Translations under genes and position numbers: made by a program
Part shown: in pieces, positions 7,064 to 13,651 of the stretch
Layout: each line of letters starts with the position of its first letter
Numbering within the stretch: the first letter of the stretch is position 1
Source: an uncultured Burkholderiales bacterium
GTDB taxonomy: Bacteria; Pseudomonadota; Gammaproteobacteria; Burkholderiales; Burkholderiaceae_C
Direction: 5' to 3'
NCBI GenBank assembly: GCA_903953985.1
Contig: CAJBLW010000144.1
Location: 1 to 16,559, forward strand
DNA length: 16,559 nt
The notes under the pieces: generated by a model
The model's database searches: none
Seen by the model: only the letters and a program-made list of their open reading frames with translations
What the model was told of the DNA's origin: nothing

Positions 7064-8752
7064 TTAGGAATTGAATTGGTCGAGCACTTGGCCTGGTCCG
7101 TGTGGGTGGTCCACATAGTTCTGACCGTCGTGCACTTTCACACCATTGACCCAGACGCCATGCACGCCTGTGGCTTCGCGCACCATGCGCGTGCCGCCGC
7201 CAGGCAAGTCCTGGCGTGGCAAGGGTTTGGAGATGCCCACGGTGCCCGGGTCGAACAGCAACAGGTCGGCAGGCAGGCCCACCTGCAAACGGCCACGGTT
7301 GGGGATGCGAAAGCGGTCGGCGGGTTCGCTGGTCAGGCGGCGAACGCCTTCGGCCAATGTGAAATGCCCGGTGTCACGCACCCAGTGCGCCAGAAAATAC
7401 AGGCCAAAACCCGCGTCGCACATGTAGGTGAGGTGCGCGCCCGCGTCCGAGAGCGTGATGACACTGGCCGGATGCTTGAGCGAGGGGGCCACGCCGTCGT
7501 CGTTGTTATTGAAAAACTTGCCCACAAAATGCGTGCCCAGGTCTTCGCACAGGGCCAGGTCAAAGAACACATCCACCGGGTCCAGGCCGCGCTGGTCGGC
7601 CAGGGCCTGAATGCTGATGCCTTCGAGCGCCTGGTTTTCTGGACGCATGGTTTGTCCGACTTCGATGTGTCGCCAGTTGCCCAGAAACAAAATGCCCGCC
7701 TTGGGTTGGCGCAGGTTCTGGCGGAAGGCTTCGCGGAATTCGGCCGAGCGATACAAGCCGGGCAGGGCGTCCACCGTGGCGGTCTTGACCGCATCAAAGG
7801 CCGCATGGCTCAGCAGCACATAAGGGTCGGTCAAGGTGAAGTCAAACGACAGCGGCTGGCAGCTGGTCAGCACATACAGCTCGTTGCCGCGGGCCAAGGC
7901 CTGGGCACAGCGCTCGTAATAGGTGGCCCCCAGGCCCGGGTTGCCCTCGTTGTACATGGTGAGCACGGTGGAGATGTAGCCAGGCCGTCCCGTGTCCTGC
8001 ACGATGGACTCCATCACGTCGGGGCTGGCGCGGGAGCCGGTCGCCATCATGAACACGCCCTTGTTTTTTTCGCCCAGCACCCCTGCCAAAGCCCGCAACT
8101 CGCCTTCAGAGGCGATGGTGGACGGCATGGGGATGCCGCCGAAGCCGCTGTGGTTGGGTGAAAACGAAGACGCAAACCCAATGGCGCCATGGTCCATGGC
8201 ATCGCGCACCAAGGCTTGCATGGTCTGCAGTTGGTCCTCTGTGGGATCGACCAGGGCCGAGCCATCAGCACCCATCACGGCGGTGCGGATGACGGAGTGG
8301 CCTGCAAACACGGCGGTGTTGACATAAGGGCCGATGCGGCGCAATTGGTCCATGTATTGGCCAAATGACTCAAACTGCCAGTTCACACCGGTGAGCAAGG
8401 ATTGCAAGTCCATCCCCTCGACCACGGAAAGGTTCTTCAGCATGGTCTCGCGCAGCGGCGCAGGGCAGGGCGCAATGCCAAAGCCGCAATTGCCGATCAC
8501 GGCGGTGGTCACCCCCAGTGCGGGTGAAGGCGACATGGTGCGGTCCCAGGTGACTTGCGCGTCGTAGTGGGTGTGCAGGTCCACGATGCCGGGCATCAGG
8601 GCCAGGCCTTGGGCCTCGACGGTTTCCTGAGCAGGACCTTCGACGATGCCGAAGTGGGTGATGCGGCCTTGCGAGACGGCGACATCCACCTGTTTTGCAG
8701 GAGTGCCTGTGCCGTCAAAAACCTGTGCATTGCGGATGATCAAGTCATGCAT
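7064..8752 (-). CDS. Amidohydrolase, N-acyl-D-amino-acid deacylase group (Amidohydro_3), atypical metal site
   Basis: Predicted 562-residue metal-dependent hydrolase of the amidohydrolase superfamily, D-aminoacylase-like; relatives cleave N-acyl amino acids or cyclic amides. A small beta-domain comes first (1-55), then the TIM barrel with GIVDLHTHYDAQ (HTH at 60-62), GNCGFGIAP (87-95, Cys89 matching the metal-bridging Cys of D-aminoacylase) and SDAGAHLTY (435-443, Asp436 matching the catalytic Asp). The C-terminal PADLLLFDP...VWVNG segment closes the family pattern. Unusually there is no histidine between residues 201 and 316, where D-aminoacylase has two metal-binding His (THMR and SH motifs). 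True substrate is therefore open. ATG 8752 begins the standard MHDLIIRNA start; the ribosome binding site is weak. It is followed by Bug protein 1 after 11 bp, implying linked uptake and hydrolysis. Confidence 0.85.
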   Translation of the reverse strand: MHDLIIRNAQVFDGTGTPAKQVDVAVSQGRITHFGIVEGPAQETVEAQGLALMPGIVDLHTHYDAQVTWDRTMSPSPALGVTTAVIGNCGFGIAPCPAPLRETMLKNLSVVEGMDLQSLLTGVNWQFESFGQYMDQLRRIGPYVNTAVFAGHSVIRTAVMGADGSALVDPTEDQLQTMQALVRDAMDHGAIGFASSFSPNHSGFGGIPMPSTIASEGELRALAGVLGEKNKGVFMMATGSRASPDVMESIVQDTGRPGYISTVLTMYNEGNPGLGATYYERCAQALARGNELYVLTSCQPLSFDFTLTDPYVLLSHAAFDAVKTATVDALPGLYRSAEFREAFRQNLRQPKAGILFLGNWRHIEVGQTMRPENQALEGISIQALADQRGLDPVDVFFDLALCEDLGTHFVGKFFNNNDDGVAPSLKHPASVITLSDAGAHLTYMCDAGFGLYFLAHWVRDTGHFTLAEGVRRLTSEPADRFRIPNRGRLQVGLPADLLLFDPGTVGISKPLPRQDLPGGGTRMVREATGVHGVWVNGVKVHDGQNYVDHPHGPGQVLDQFNS

Positions 8753-8811
8753 CTGTCGAAAGCCTTGCGTGTTTTGAAAGTGAAGCGTGTGAGGTGTTGA
8801 ATCGCTTTTTC

Positions 8812-8817
8812 ACTATA
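8812..8817 (-). promoter_or_regulatory. Possible -10 element for the amidohydrolase-Bug 1 transcript
   Basis: Read on the minus strand this is TATAGT, one base from consensus, in the 152-bp gap between the LysR gene and the amidohydrolase. It predicts a leader of roughly 50 bases. No good -35 hexamer precedes it, as is common at activator-dependent promoters; a half-site like that of the LysR palindrome lies upstream at 8848-8856. Confidence 0.3.
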
Positions 8818-8847
8818 AACAGTTGCCCTCATTCGCCTGTCGCGGAC

Positions 8848-8856
8848 TGGATATCA
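8848..8856 (-). promoter_or_regulatory. Nine-base half-site shared with the LysR-type palindrome
   Basis: TGATATCCA on the minus strand is identical to the first nine bases of the palindrome at 9805-9823. It lies about 30 bases before the candidate -10 of the amidohydrolase transcript. The mirror arm is not conserved here, so this would be a half-site at best; a 9-base match can also arise by chance. Confidence 0.25.
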
Positions 8857-8904
8857 GGGTTTTCCGCAGGCAAGGCGGGGCTAGTCGGCCATGCCGATTG
8901 GCTT

Positions 8905-9804
8905 TCAGTGGGCCATGTTTTCCAGGCTCGCCAACGTTTGCCTGAACCTGCGCGCCGCAGGCGTTTCCGTGTCGGGTCGCCACAGAAGGGCAATGCCAAT
9001 TTCGGTGTTGGCACCCGGTCCGTGCACCTTCCGAAACACGACGCGCGGCATGGCGTGGCGCGTGGCCACAGAGGGCACCAAGGCCACACCCAAACCACTT
9101 TCGACCAAGCTGACCACGGTCTGCACCTGCACGGCTTCTTGCTGCACTTTGGGCACAAAGCCCGCTTGCTGACACGCGAGCAAGGCCATGGCGTGCAGGC
9201 CCGGCACCGCTTGCGCGCTGTACATGACAAAGGGCTCGGCCGCAAGGTCGGAGAGTTTGAGTTTGGGCCTGGCCAGCAGTGGGTGATCTTCGGGCAGTGC
9301 CGCCACAAACACATCGCGTTCGACGGGCGTCATTTCGGCCTGGGTGGCCCGCACCATGGGAAACCTCAAAAGACCCGCATCCAGCTCACCTTGTTCTACT
9401 TGCTCGATCAGGCGGCTGGTGGTGGACTCGGTCAGCACCAACTCGACATCCGGGTAGCGCGCACGAAAGAGTGGCATGAGCCTGGGCATCAGCGAATAAG
9501 TGGCCGAGCCGATGAAGCCGATGCGCAGCGTGCCCGCTTCCCCGCGTGCCGTGGCCGTGGCCATGCGACCGAATTGCTCGGTATGGAACAAGGCCCGACG
9601 CGCGTCGTCCAGTGCGGCCTGACCCGCCGGCGTGAGGCTGGTGCCACGACGCGTGCGCTCGAACAGCCGCACCCCCAGGTCTTCTTCGAGTTTGCGGATC
9701 GAGGCCGACAGCGGCGGCTGCGAGATGTGCAGCCGCTCGGCCGCGCGGTGGTAGTTCAGGGTTTCGGCAAGGGCCACAAAGTGGCGTAATTGGCGGCTGT
9801 CCAT
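8905..9804 (-). CDS. LysR-type transcriptional regulator
   Basis: Cytosolic DNA-binding regulator of 299 residues, the usual LysR length. The N-terminal winged helix-turn-helix is MDSRQLRHFVALAETLNY followed by HISQPPLSASIRKLEEDLG (26-44), FER and LTPAG; the effector-binding domain spans about 90-293 (GTLRIGFIGSA onward). ATG 9804 gives the canonical LysR N-terminus; an upstream TTG at 9855 would add 17 atypical residues. No Shine-Dalgarno is visible before the ATG, and a 19-bp palindrome begins at the very next base, so translation may be leaderless or the operator may overlap the 5' leader. It is divergent from the CoA-transferase 2 operon and upstream of the amidohydrolase and Bug 1, and probably controls one or both with a small carboxylate or acyl-CoA as effector (inference). 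Confidence 0.93.
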   Translation of the reverse strand: MDSRQLRHFVALAETLNYHRAAERLHISQPPLSASIRKLEEDLGVRLFERTRRGTSLTPAGQAALDDARRALFHTEQFGRMATATARGEAGTLRIGFIGSATYSLMPRLMPLFRARYPDVELVLTESTTSRLIEQVEQGELDAGLLRFPMVRATQAEMTPVERDVFVAALPEDHPLLARPKLKLSDLAAEPFVMYSAQAVPGLHAMALLACQQAGFVPKVQQEAVQVQTVVSLVESGLGVALVPSVATRHAMPRVVFRKVHGPGANTEIGIALLWRPDTETPAARRFRQTLASLENMAH

Positions 9805-9823
9805 TGATATCCAATAGCTATCA
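9805..9823. promoter_or_regulatory. LysR-type operator palindrome (T-N11-A) in the divergent gap
   Basis: A perfect inverted repeat TGATA-N9-TATCA lies in the 92-bp gap between the LysR gene and the divergent CoA-transferase 2. T9808 and A9820 give the T-N11-A spacing of LysR-family boxes. It abuts the LysR start codon, so binding would probably repress the regulator's own gene, and the site is about 55 bases from the predicted start of the CoA-transferase 2 transcript, a position typical for LysR activation. Confidence 0.55.
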
Positions 9824-9841
9824 CAGAGGTGAAAACAAATA

Positions 9842-9869
9842 TTAGACGAAAACAACTCTGGCCTAAATA
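9842..9869 (+). promoter_or_regulatory. Candidate promoter of the CoA-transferase 2 operon
   Basis: TTAGAC (9842-9847) and TAAATA (9864-9869) are weak -35 and -10 hexamers 16 bases apart. Transcription would begin near 9877, leaving about 20 bases before the ATG at 9897. This favours that ATG over the in-frame ATG at 9870, which would fall inside the promoter. Confidence 0.3.
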
Positions 9870-9896
9870 ATGGCGGTCAGAACAACCCTCTTTTTT

Positions 9897-11114
9897 ATGC
9901 AGCCCCTTCATGGAATACGGGTCTTGGACCTGTCCAGCGTGATCTTTGGCCCCTTGGCCAGCCAAGTGTTGGCCGACTACGGCGCAGAGGTCATCAAGGT
10001 GGAACCGCCTGAAGGCGATTCAACCCGCTACACCGGCCCTGGGCTGGAGACGGGCATGGCCGCCATGTTCATGGGCGCCAACCGCAGCAAGAAAAGTCTG
10101 GCGCTCGACCTCAAGCAGGCACAGGCGCAGCAGGCGCTGCAGGCTCTGGTGGCTTCTGCCGATGTCTTCATGCACAGCATGCGCCCGCAAAAGCTGGCGG
10201 CGCTGGGCATCGACCCCGAGACGCTGCGCCAGCGCCATCCTCGGTTGGTGTACGCCAGTTTGTTGGGTTTTCTCCCCGGACCTTATGCGGGCCGACCCGC
10301 TTACGACGATGTGATTCAGGGCATGTCGGGGCTGGCCGACCTGATGGAACGCCAGACGGGTGAGGCGCGTTACCTGCCCACCATTGCCGCCGACAAGACC
10401 TGTGGGCATGTGGCGGCGCACGCCATTTTGGCCGCCTTGATGCAGCGCGAGCGCACGGGGCAGGGCGCGCTGGTCGAGATCCCCATGTTCGAGTCCATGG
10501 TGGGCTTCAATCTGGTGGAACACTTTTACGGCCAGCACTTTGTGCCGCCGCTCTCGGGCGCGGGCTACCCGCGTGTGTTGGCCCCCTGGCGCAGGCCCTA
10601 CCGCACGGCCGACGGGCACGTGGCAATGATGCCCTACACCAGCACGCACTGGCAGCGGTTCTTTGCCGAAGTGGGGCGCCCGGACTTGGCCGAGGACCCG
10701 CGTTTTTCCGATATCGCGCAGCGCACGCGTCACATTGCCGAGTTGCTGGAGCTTGCGTCTGGTTTTGTGAAGTTGCACAGCACCGCATACTGGATTGCGA
10801 CTTGCGAGCGGCTCGAAATTCCTGCGGCGCCTGTGGGGCGGCTTGACGATTTGCCGCAAGACCCGCATTTGCTGGCCACTGGTTTTTTTGAGTCGGTGAA
10901 CGACCCAGCCATGGGCCAGGTGCGCTTTCCTGGCGTGCCTGTGCGCTTTGACGGCCAGCGCCCGCCCGTGGCCCTGCCCCCGCGTTTGGGTGAGCACACC
11001 CGTGCCTTGCTGGAGGCAGCGGGTTTGTCGGCCGAGCAGATTGCCGCGATGCTGGGCAGTGGCGCAGCAGTGGCTTCTTCTTTTTCCAAAACGGCTGGAG
11101 TTTCCCGTTCATGA
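9897..11114 (+). CDS. CaiB/BaiF (family III) CoA-transferase 2
   Basis: Predicted 405-residue family III CoA-transferase, first gene of the long plus-strand operon. It opens with HGIRVLDLSSVIFGP (5-19), followed by GAEVIKVEPPEGD (29-41), then AYDDVIQG (135-142); Asp166 in ADKTCG is the expected acyl-carrying nucleophile. ATG 9897 is preferred to the in-frame ATG 9870 because family members begin with this M-x-PL-GIRVLDL pattern; neither has a Shine-Dalgarno. The C-terminus runs past the conserved PPRLGEHT-x-LL-AGL into about 25 extra Ser/Ala-rich residues. It overlaps the MaoC-like gene by ATGA. It is a clear paralogue of CoA-transferase 1, sharing the GYPR, RRPY-T-DGH and YT--HW blocks, and less like CoA-transferase 3. 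The donor and acceptor acids are unknown. Confidence 0.92.
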   Translation: MQPLHGIRVLDLSSVIFGPLASQVLADYGAEVIKVEPPEGDSTRYTGPGLETGMAAMFMGANRSKKSLALDLKQAQAQQALQALVASADVFMHSMRPQKLAALGIDPETLRQRHPRLVYASLLGFLPGPYAGRPAYDDVIQGMSGLADLMERQTGEARYLPTIAADKTCGHVAAHAILAALMQRERTGQGALVEIPMFESMVGFNLVEHFYGQHFVPPLSGAGYPRVLAPWRRPYRTADGHVAMMPYTSTHWQRFFAEVGRPDLAEDPRFSDIAQRTRHIAELLELASGFVKLHSTAYWIATCERLEIPAAPVGRLDDLPQDPHLLATGFFESVNDPAMGQVRFPGVPVRFDGQRPPVALPPRLGEHTRALLEAAGLSAEQIAAMLGSGAAVASSFSKTAGVSRS

Positions 11115-11608
11115 GCACCTTGTTTTCGCCCCCAGTGGCGGTGGACCGCAACTTGCCCCAGTTGGGTCGAGGCTTTGTCTGGCAAGACCTGACGGTGGGC
11201 CAGCGCATGCGCACTTTTAGGCGCACCCTCACCGAGACCGACCTGGTCAATTTCATTTCTGTCACGGGCATGCTGGAGGCCATCTTCATCGAAGAAGACT
11301 ACGAAGGTGCTGCGATGGCCGGACGACCCGTGCCCGGGGCACTGACCTACACGCTGATCGAAGGCTTCATCTTGCAAACCATGATCCAGGGCACGGGCCT
11401 GGCCATGCTGGAGCTGCACCAAAAAATCCTGGCCCCGGTGGTGGTGGGCGACACCATTGAAGCCGTGATCGAAGTCACCGACATCCGGCCCACATCGCGC
11501 CATGGTCGCGCTGTTGTGACCTCGCGCATTGACGTGTTCAATCAACAGGGCACGCCGGTCATGACTTACACCGCCACACGCTTGCTGGCCGGCAGACCCG
11601 TGGCTTGA
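11111..11608 (+). CDS. MaoC-like hot-dog fold protein with substituted catalytic motif
   Basis: A 165-residue protein of the MaoC/hydratase-like hot-dog fold, whose active members hydrate enoyl-CoA esters. Recognisable parts are the N-terminal TVGQRMRTFRRTLTETDLVNF (28-48), AGRPVPGALTYTLIEGF (70-86) that covers the usual central helix, and VVVGDTIEAVIEVTDIRP, the conserved strand pair. The catalytic G-D-x-N-P-x-H signature is replaced by GMLEAIF (53-59): the Asp position is Met54 and the His position Phe59. It may be a non-catalytic binding or structural subunit, or use other residues, for example as a thioesterase-like protein. The ATG overlaps the stop of CoA-transferase 2 (ATGA), so the two are translationally coupled, which argues that it handles the same acyl-CoA. 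Confidence 0.8.
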   Translation: MSTLFSPPVAVDRNLPQLGRGFVWQDLTVGQRMRTFRRTLTETDLVNFISVTGMLEAIFIEEDYEGAAMAGRPVPGALTYTLIEGFILQTMIQGTGLAMLELHQKILAPVVVGDTIEAVIEVTDIRPTSRHGRAVVTSRIDVFNQQGTPVMTYTATRLLAGRPVA

Positions 11609-11649
11609 GCCCATCCAAAAAAATTCGATTCATTGAAGGAGACCACACC

Positions 11650-12627
11650 ATGAAAATCCCATCCACTTTGCGCAGAACCCTGCTGGGCCTGGCCGCTGCG
11701 GCTTGCTTGCCCCTGAGCGCATGGGCGCAGGCCTATCCGAGCAAGCCCATCACCTTGTTAGTGCCTTTTCCGCCCGGTGGCCCGACCGACCTGGTGGCGC
11801 GGGTGTTGGCCAAGAAAATGTCGGAGCAAATGGGCCAGTCCATCGTGATCGACAACAAGCCCGGTGCCAACGGCAATATTGCGGCCGTGGCGGCAGCCAA
11901 GGCGCCAGCGGACGGCTACACCGTGCTGTACAACACCTCGTCCATCACCTTGAGTCCTGCGCTTTACAAGAACCTGGCCTATGACGTGCAGCGCGATCTG
12001 GCGCCTGTGGCGTTAACGGCCGTGGTGCCTCTGGCCTTGGTGGTCAACCCCGGGGTGCCTGTCAACAACGTGCGCGAGTTCATCGCCTACGCCAAAGCCA
12101 ATCCGGGCAAGTTGTCTTATGGCTCAGCTGGCAACGGCAACGTGACGCACTTGGCGGCCTTTCAGTTGGTGCGCCACCACGACATCGATGCCACCCATGT
12201 GCCCTACCGTGGCAGCGCCCCGGCCGACGTGGACCTGGTCGCAGGGCAGATCCAGTTCATGACCGACACCATCAACTCGGTCATGCCTTTCGTGAAAGAC
12301 AAGCGCCTGAAATTGCTGGCAATGACCACCAGCCAGCGCATGTCGCTTTTCCCTGAGGTGCCGACCTTGGGCGAAACCGTGATGCCGGGCTTTGAGGCCG
12401 GTGCTTGGCAGGGCATCATGGTGCCCGCCAACACGCCCAAAGCGGTGGTGCAGCGCCTGAACGCCGAAATCAACAAGGCTTTGCAAAGCGCCGAGGTCAA
12501 AGAAAGGTTGGCGCTGCAAGGGGCCGAGCCGCTGGGCTCGACACCTGAAGAGTACGGCGCTTACGTGAAGAAAGAATTGGCCCGCTGGGCGGCTGTGGTC
12601 AAGGCCACAGGCGTGACGCTCGAATAA
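11650..12627 (+). CDS. Tripartite tricarboxylate transporter (Bug/TctC-type) substrate-binding protein 2
   Basis: Periplasmic solute-binding protein of 325 residues. The signal peptide ends after SAWA (residue 26); an RRTLL sequence at 8-12 precedes the hydrophobic core. Bug-family ligand loops are PFPPGGPTD (39-47), DNKPGANGN, ADGYT and the YGSAGNG loop, with the late VPTLGE and GAWQG segments. ATG 11650 has AAGGAG (11636-11641) eight bases upstream; the open frame extends 15 codons further but without such a site. It sits 41 bp after the MaoC-like gene and 28 bp before Bug 3, within the same operon. It is far more similar to Bug 1 than to its neighbour Bug 3, so the duplication that produced Bug 1 and Bug 2 involved the whole module rather than a local tandem copy. 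Ligand unknown. Confidence 0.92.
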   Translation: MKIPSTLRRTLLGLAAAACLPLSAWAQAYPSKPITLLVPFPPGGPTDLVARVLAKKMSEQMGQSIVIDNKPGANGNIAAVAAAKAPADGYTVLYNTSSITLSPALYKNLAYDVQRDLAPVALTAVVPLALVVNPGVPVNNVREFIAYAKANPGKLSYGSAGNGNVTHLAAFQLVRHHDIDATHVPYRGSAPADVDLVAGQIQFMTDTINSVMPFVKDKRLKLLAMTTSQRMSLFPEVPTLGETVMPGFEAGAWQGIMVPANTPKAVVQRLNAEINKALQSAEVKERLALQGAEPLGSTPEEYGAYVKKELARWAAVVKATGVTLE

Positions 12628-12655
12628 AAACCCAATCCAAACAAGGAGACTCACC

Positions 12656-13651
12656 ATGTCCACACGCCGACACGTCGTTCATGCACTCACCACGGCAGCA
12701 CTCCTGGCTGCTTCTTTTGGCGTCACTGCGGTGCACGCCCAGAGCGCTGCGCCTGCAGCTTTTCCGTCCAAACCCTTGCGCTTTGTCGTGCCCTTTCCAC
12801 CGGGCAGCGGCACAGACACCTCTGCAAGGTACTTCGCCAAAAAGCTGACTGAAGTGACGGGGCAAACCGTGATCGTGGACAACAAGCCTGGCGCCAACGG
12901 CTTCATAGCCGTGCGTGCGGTGCAAAGTGCGCCTGCTGATGGTTACACCGTTTTTGTGGGCAGCAACTCCACATTGGCGGTGAATGCGGCGCTGTTCAAG
13001 TCCTTGCCTTATGACCCGGTGGCCGATTTCGCGCCACTGACCATGATGATGCGCGCGGCATCCCTGTTGATCGTGCCGGCTCAATCCGAGTACAAGACTG
13101 TGGCCGATCTGGTCGCCGCCGCCAAGGCCAAACCCGGGCAACTCAATTACGGGGCGGGCTCGGCCGGTTACCAGTTGATGGCCGAGGCCTTCAACGATGC
13201 CACCCGCATCCAGGCGATGCATGTGCCGTTCAAAGGGGCGAGCGAAGTGGTGTCGGCTGTGACGGCCGGCACGGTGCAGTTTGCTTTTGCCGAAATGACG
13301 AGTGCGCAGGAAATGGTCAAGGCGGGCAAGCTGCGCGCGCTGGCTTTTGCGTCCGAGCAACGCTCGCCCACACTGCCCGCTGTGCCCACGGCCACCGAAG
13401 CCGGTTTGCCGGGTTTCACGGCCTACACCTGGGTGGGCGCGATGGTCTCTGCCAAGACCCCCAAGGCCGAAACCGACAAATTGGCCAGTTTGCTCACGGC
13501 CATCGAGCGCTTGCCCGAAACGCGTGAGTTCTATGAGCGTCTCGGTGCTGAGGTCATGAATGGCGGCCCAGAGGAAATGCGCGCTTTCCAGGCGTCCGAG
13601 ATCAAGCTGTGGAAACGCATTGCTACCAGTGCCAAAGTGGAACTGCAATGA
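12656..13651 (+). CDS. Tripartite tricarboxylate transporter (Bug/TctC-type) substrate-binding protein 3
   Basis: Periplasmic solute-binding protein of 331 residues with signal peptide cut after VHA (residue 28). The ligand loop is PPGSGTD (48-54) in place of PPGGPTD, followed by DNKPGANGF, ADGYT, YGAGSAG and the late LPGFTAYTWVG segment. These differences from Bugs 1 and 2 place it in another Bug subgroup, so it likely binds a different ligand or a different form of the same compound. AAGGAG (12643-12648) precedes the ATG by 7 bases. Its stop overlaps the start of CoA-transferase 3 (ATGA at 13648-13651), coupling uptake and CoA activation at translation. As with the others, no TctAB permease genes are present in the window. 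Confidence 0.92.
   Translation: MSTRRHVVHALTTAALLAASFGVTAVHAQSAAPAAFPSKPLRFVVPFPPGSGTDTSARYFAKKLTEVTGQTVIVDNKPGANGFIAVRAVQSAPADGYTVFVGSNSTLAVNAALFKSLPYDPVADFAPLTMMMRAASLLIVPAQSEYKTVADLVAAAKAKPGQLNYGAGSAGYQLMAEAFNDATRIQAMHVPFKGASEVVSAVTAGTVQFAFAEMTSAQEMVKAGKLRALAFASEQRSPTLPAVPTATEAGLPGFTAYTWVGAMVSAKTPKAETDKLASLLTAIERLPETREFYERLGAEVMNGGPEEMRAFQASEIKLWKRIATSAKVELQ

Noticed and set aside
7076..8161. 361-codon open frame on the plus strand opposite the amidohydrolase
   Set aside because: Low-complexity Ala/Gly/His/Gln composition, no domain, and the opposite frame has clear catalytic motifs.
8794..9789. 331-codon open frame on the plus strand opposite the LysR gene
   Set aside because: Covers the regulator antisense with no family resemblance or ribosome binding site.
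10507..11614. Two overlapping minus-strand open frames (260 and 294 codons) across the CoA-T2 and MaoC-like genes
   Set aside because: They overlap each other and two motif-bearing plus-strand genes; neither shows a domain or start signal.
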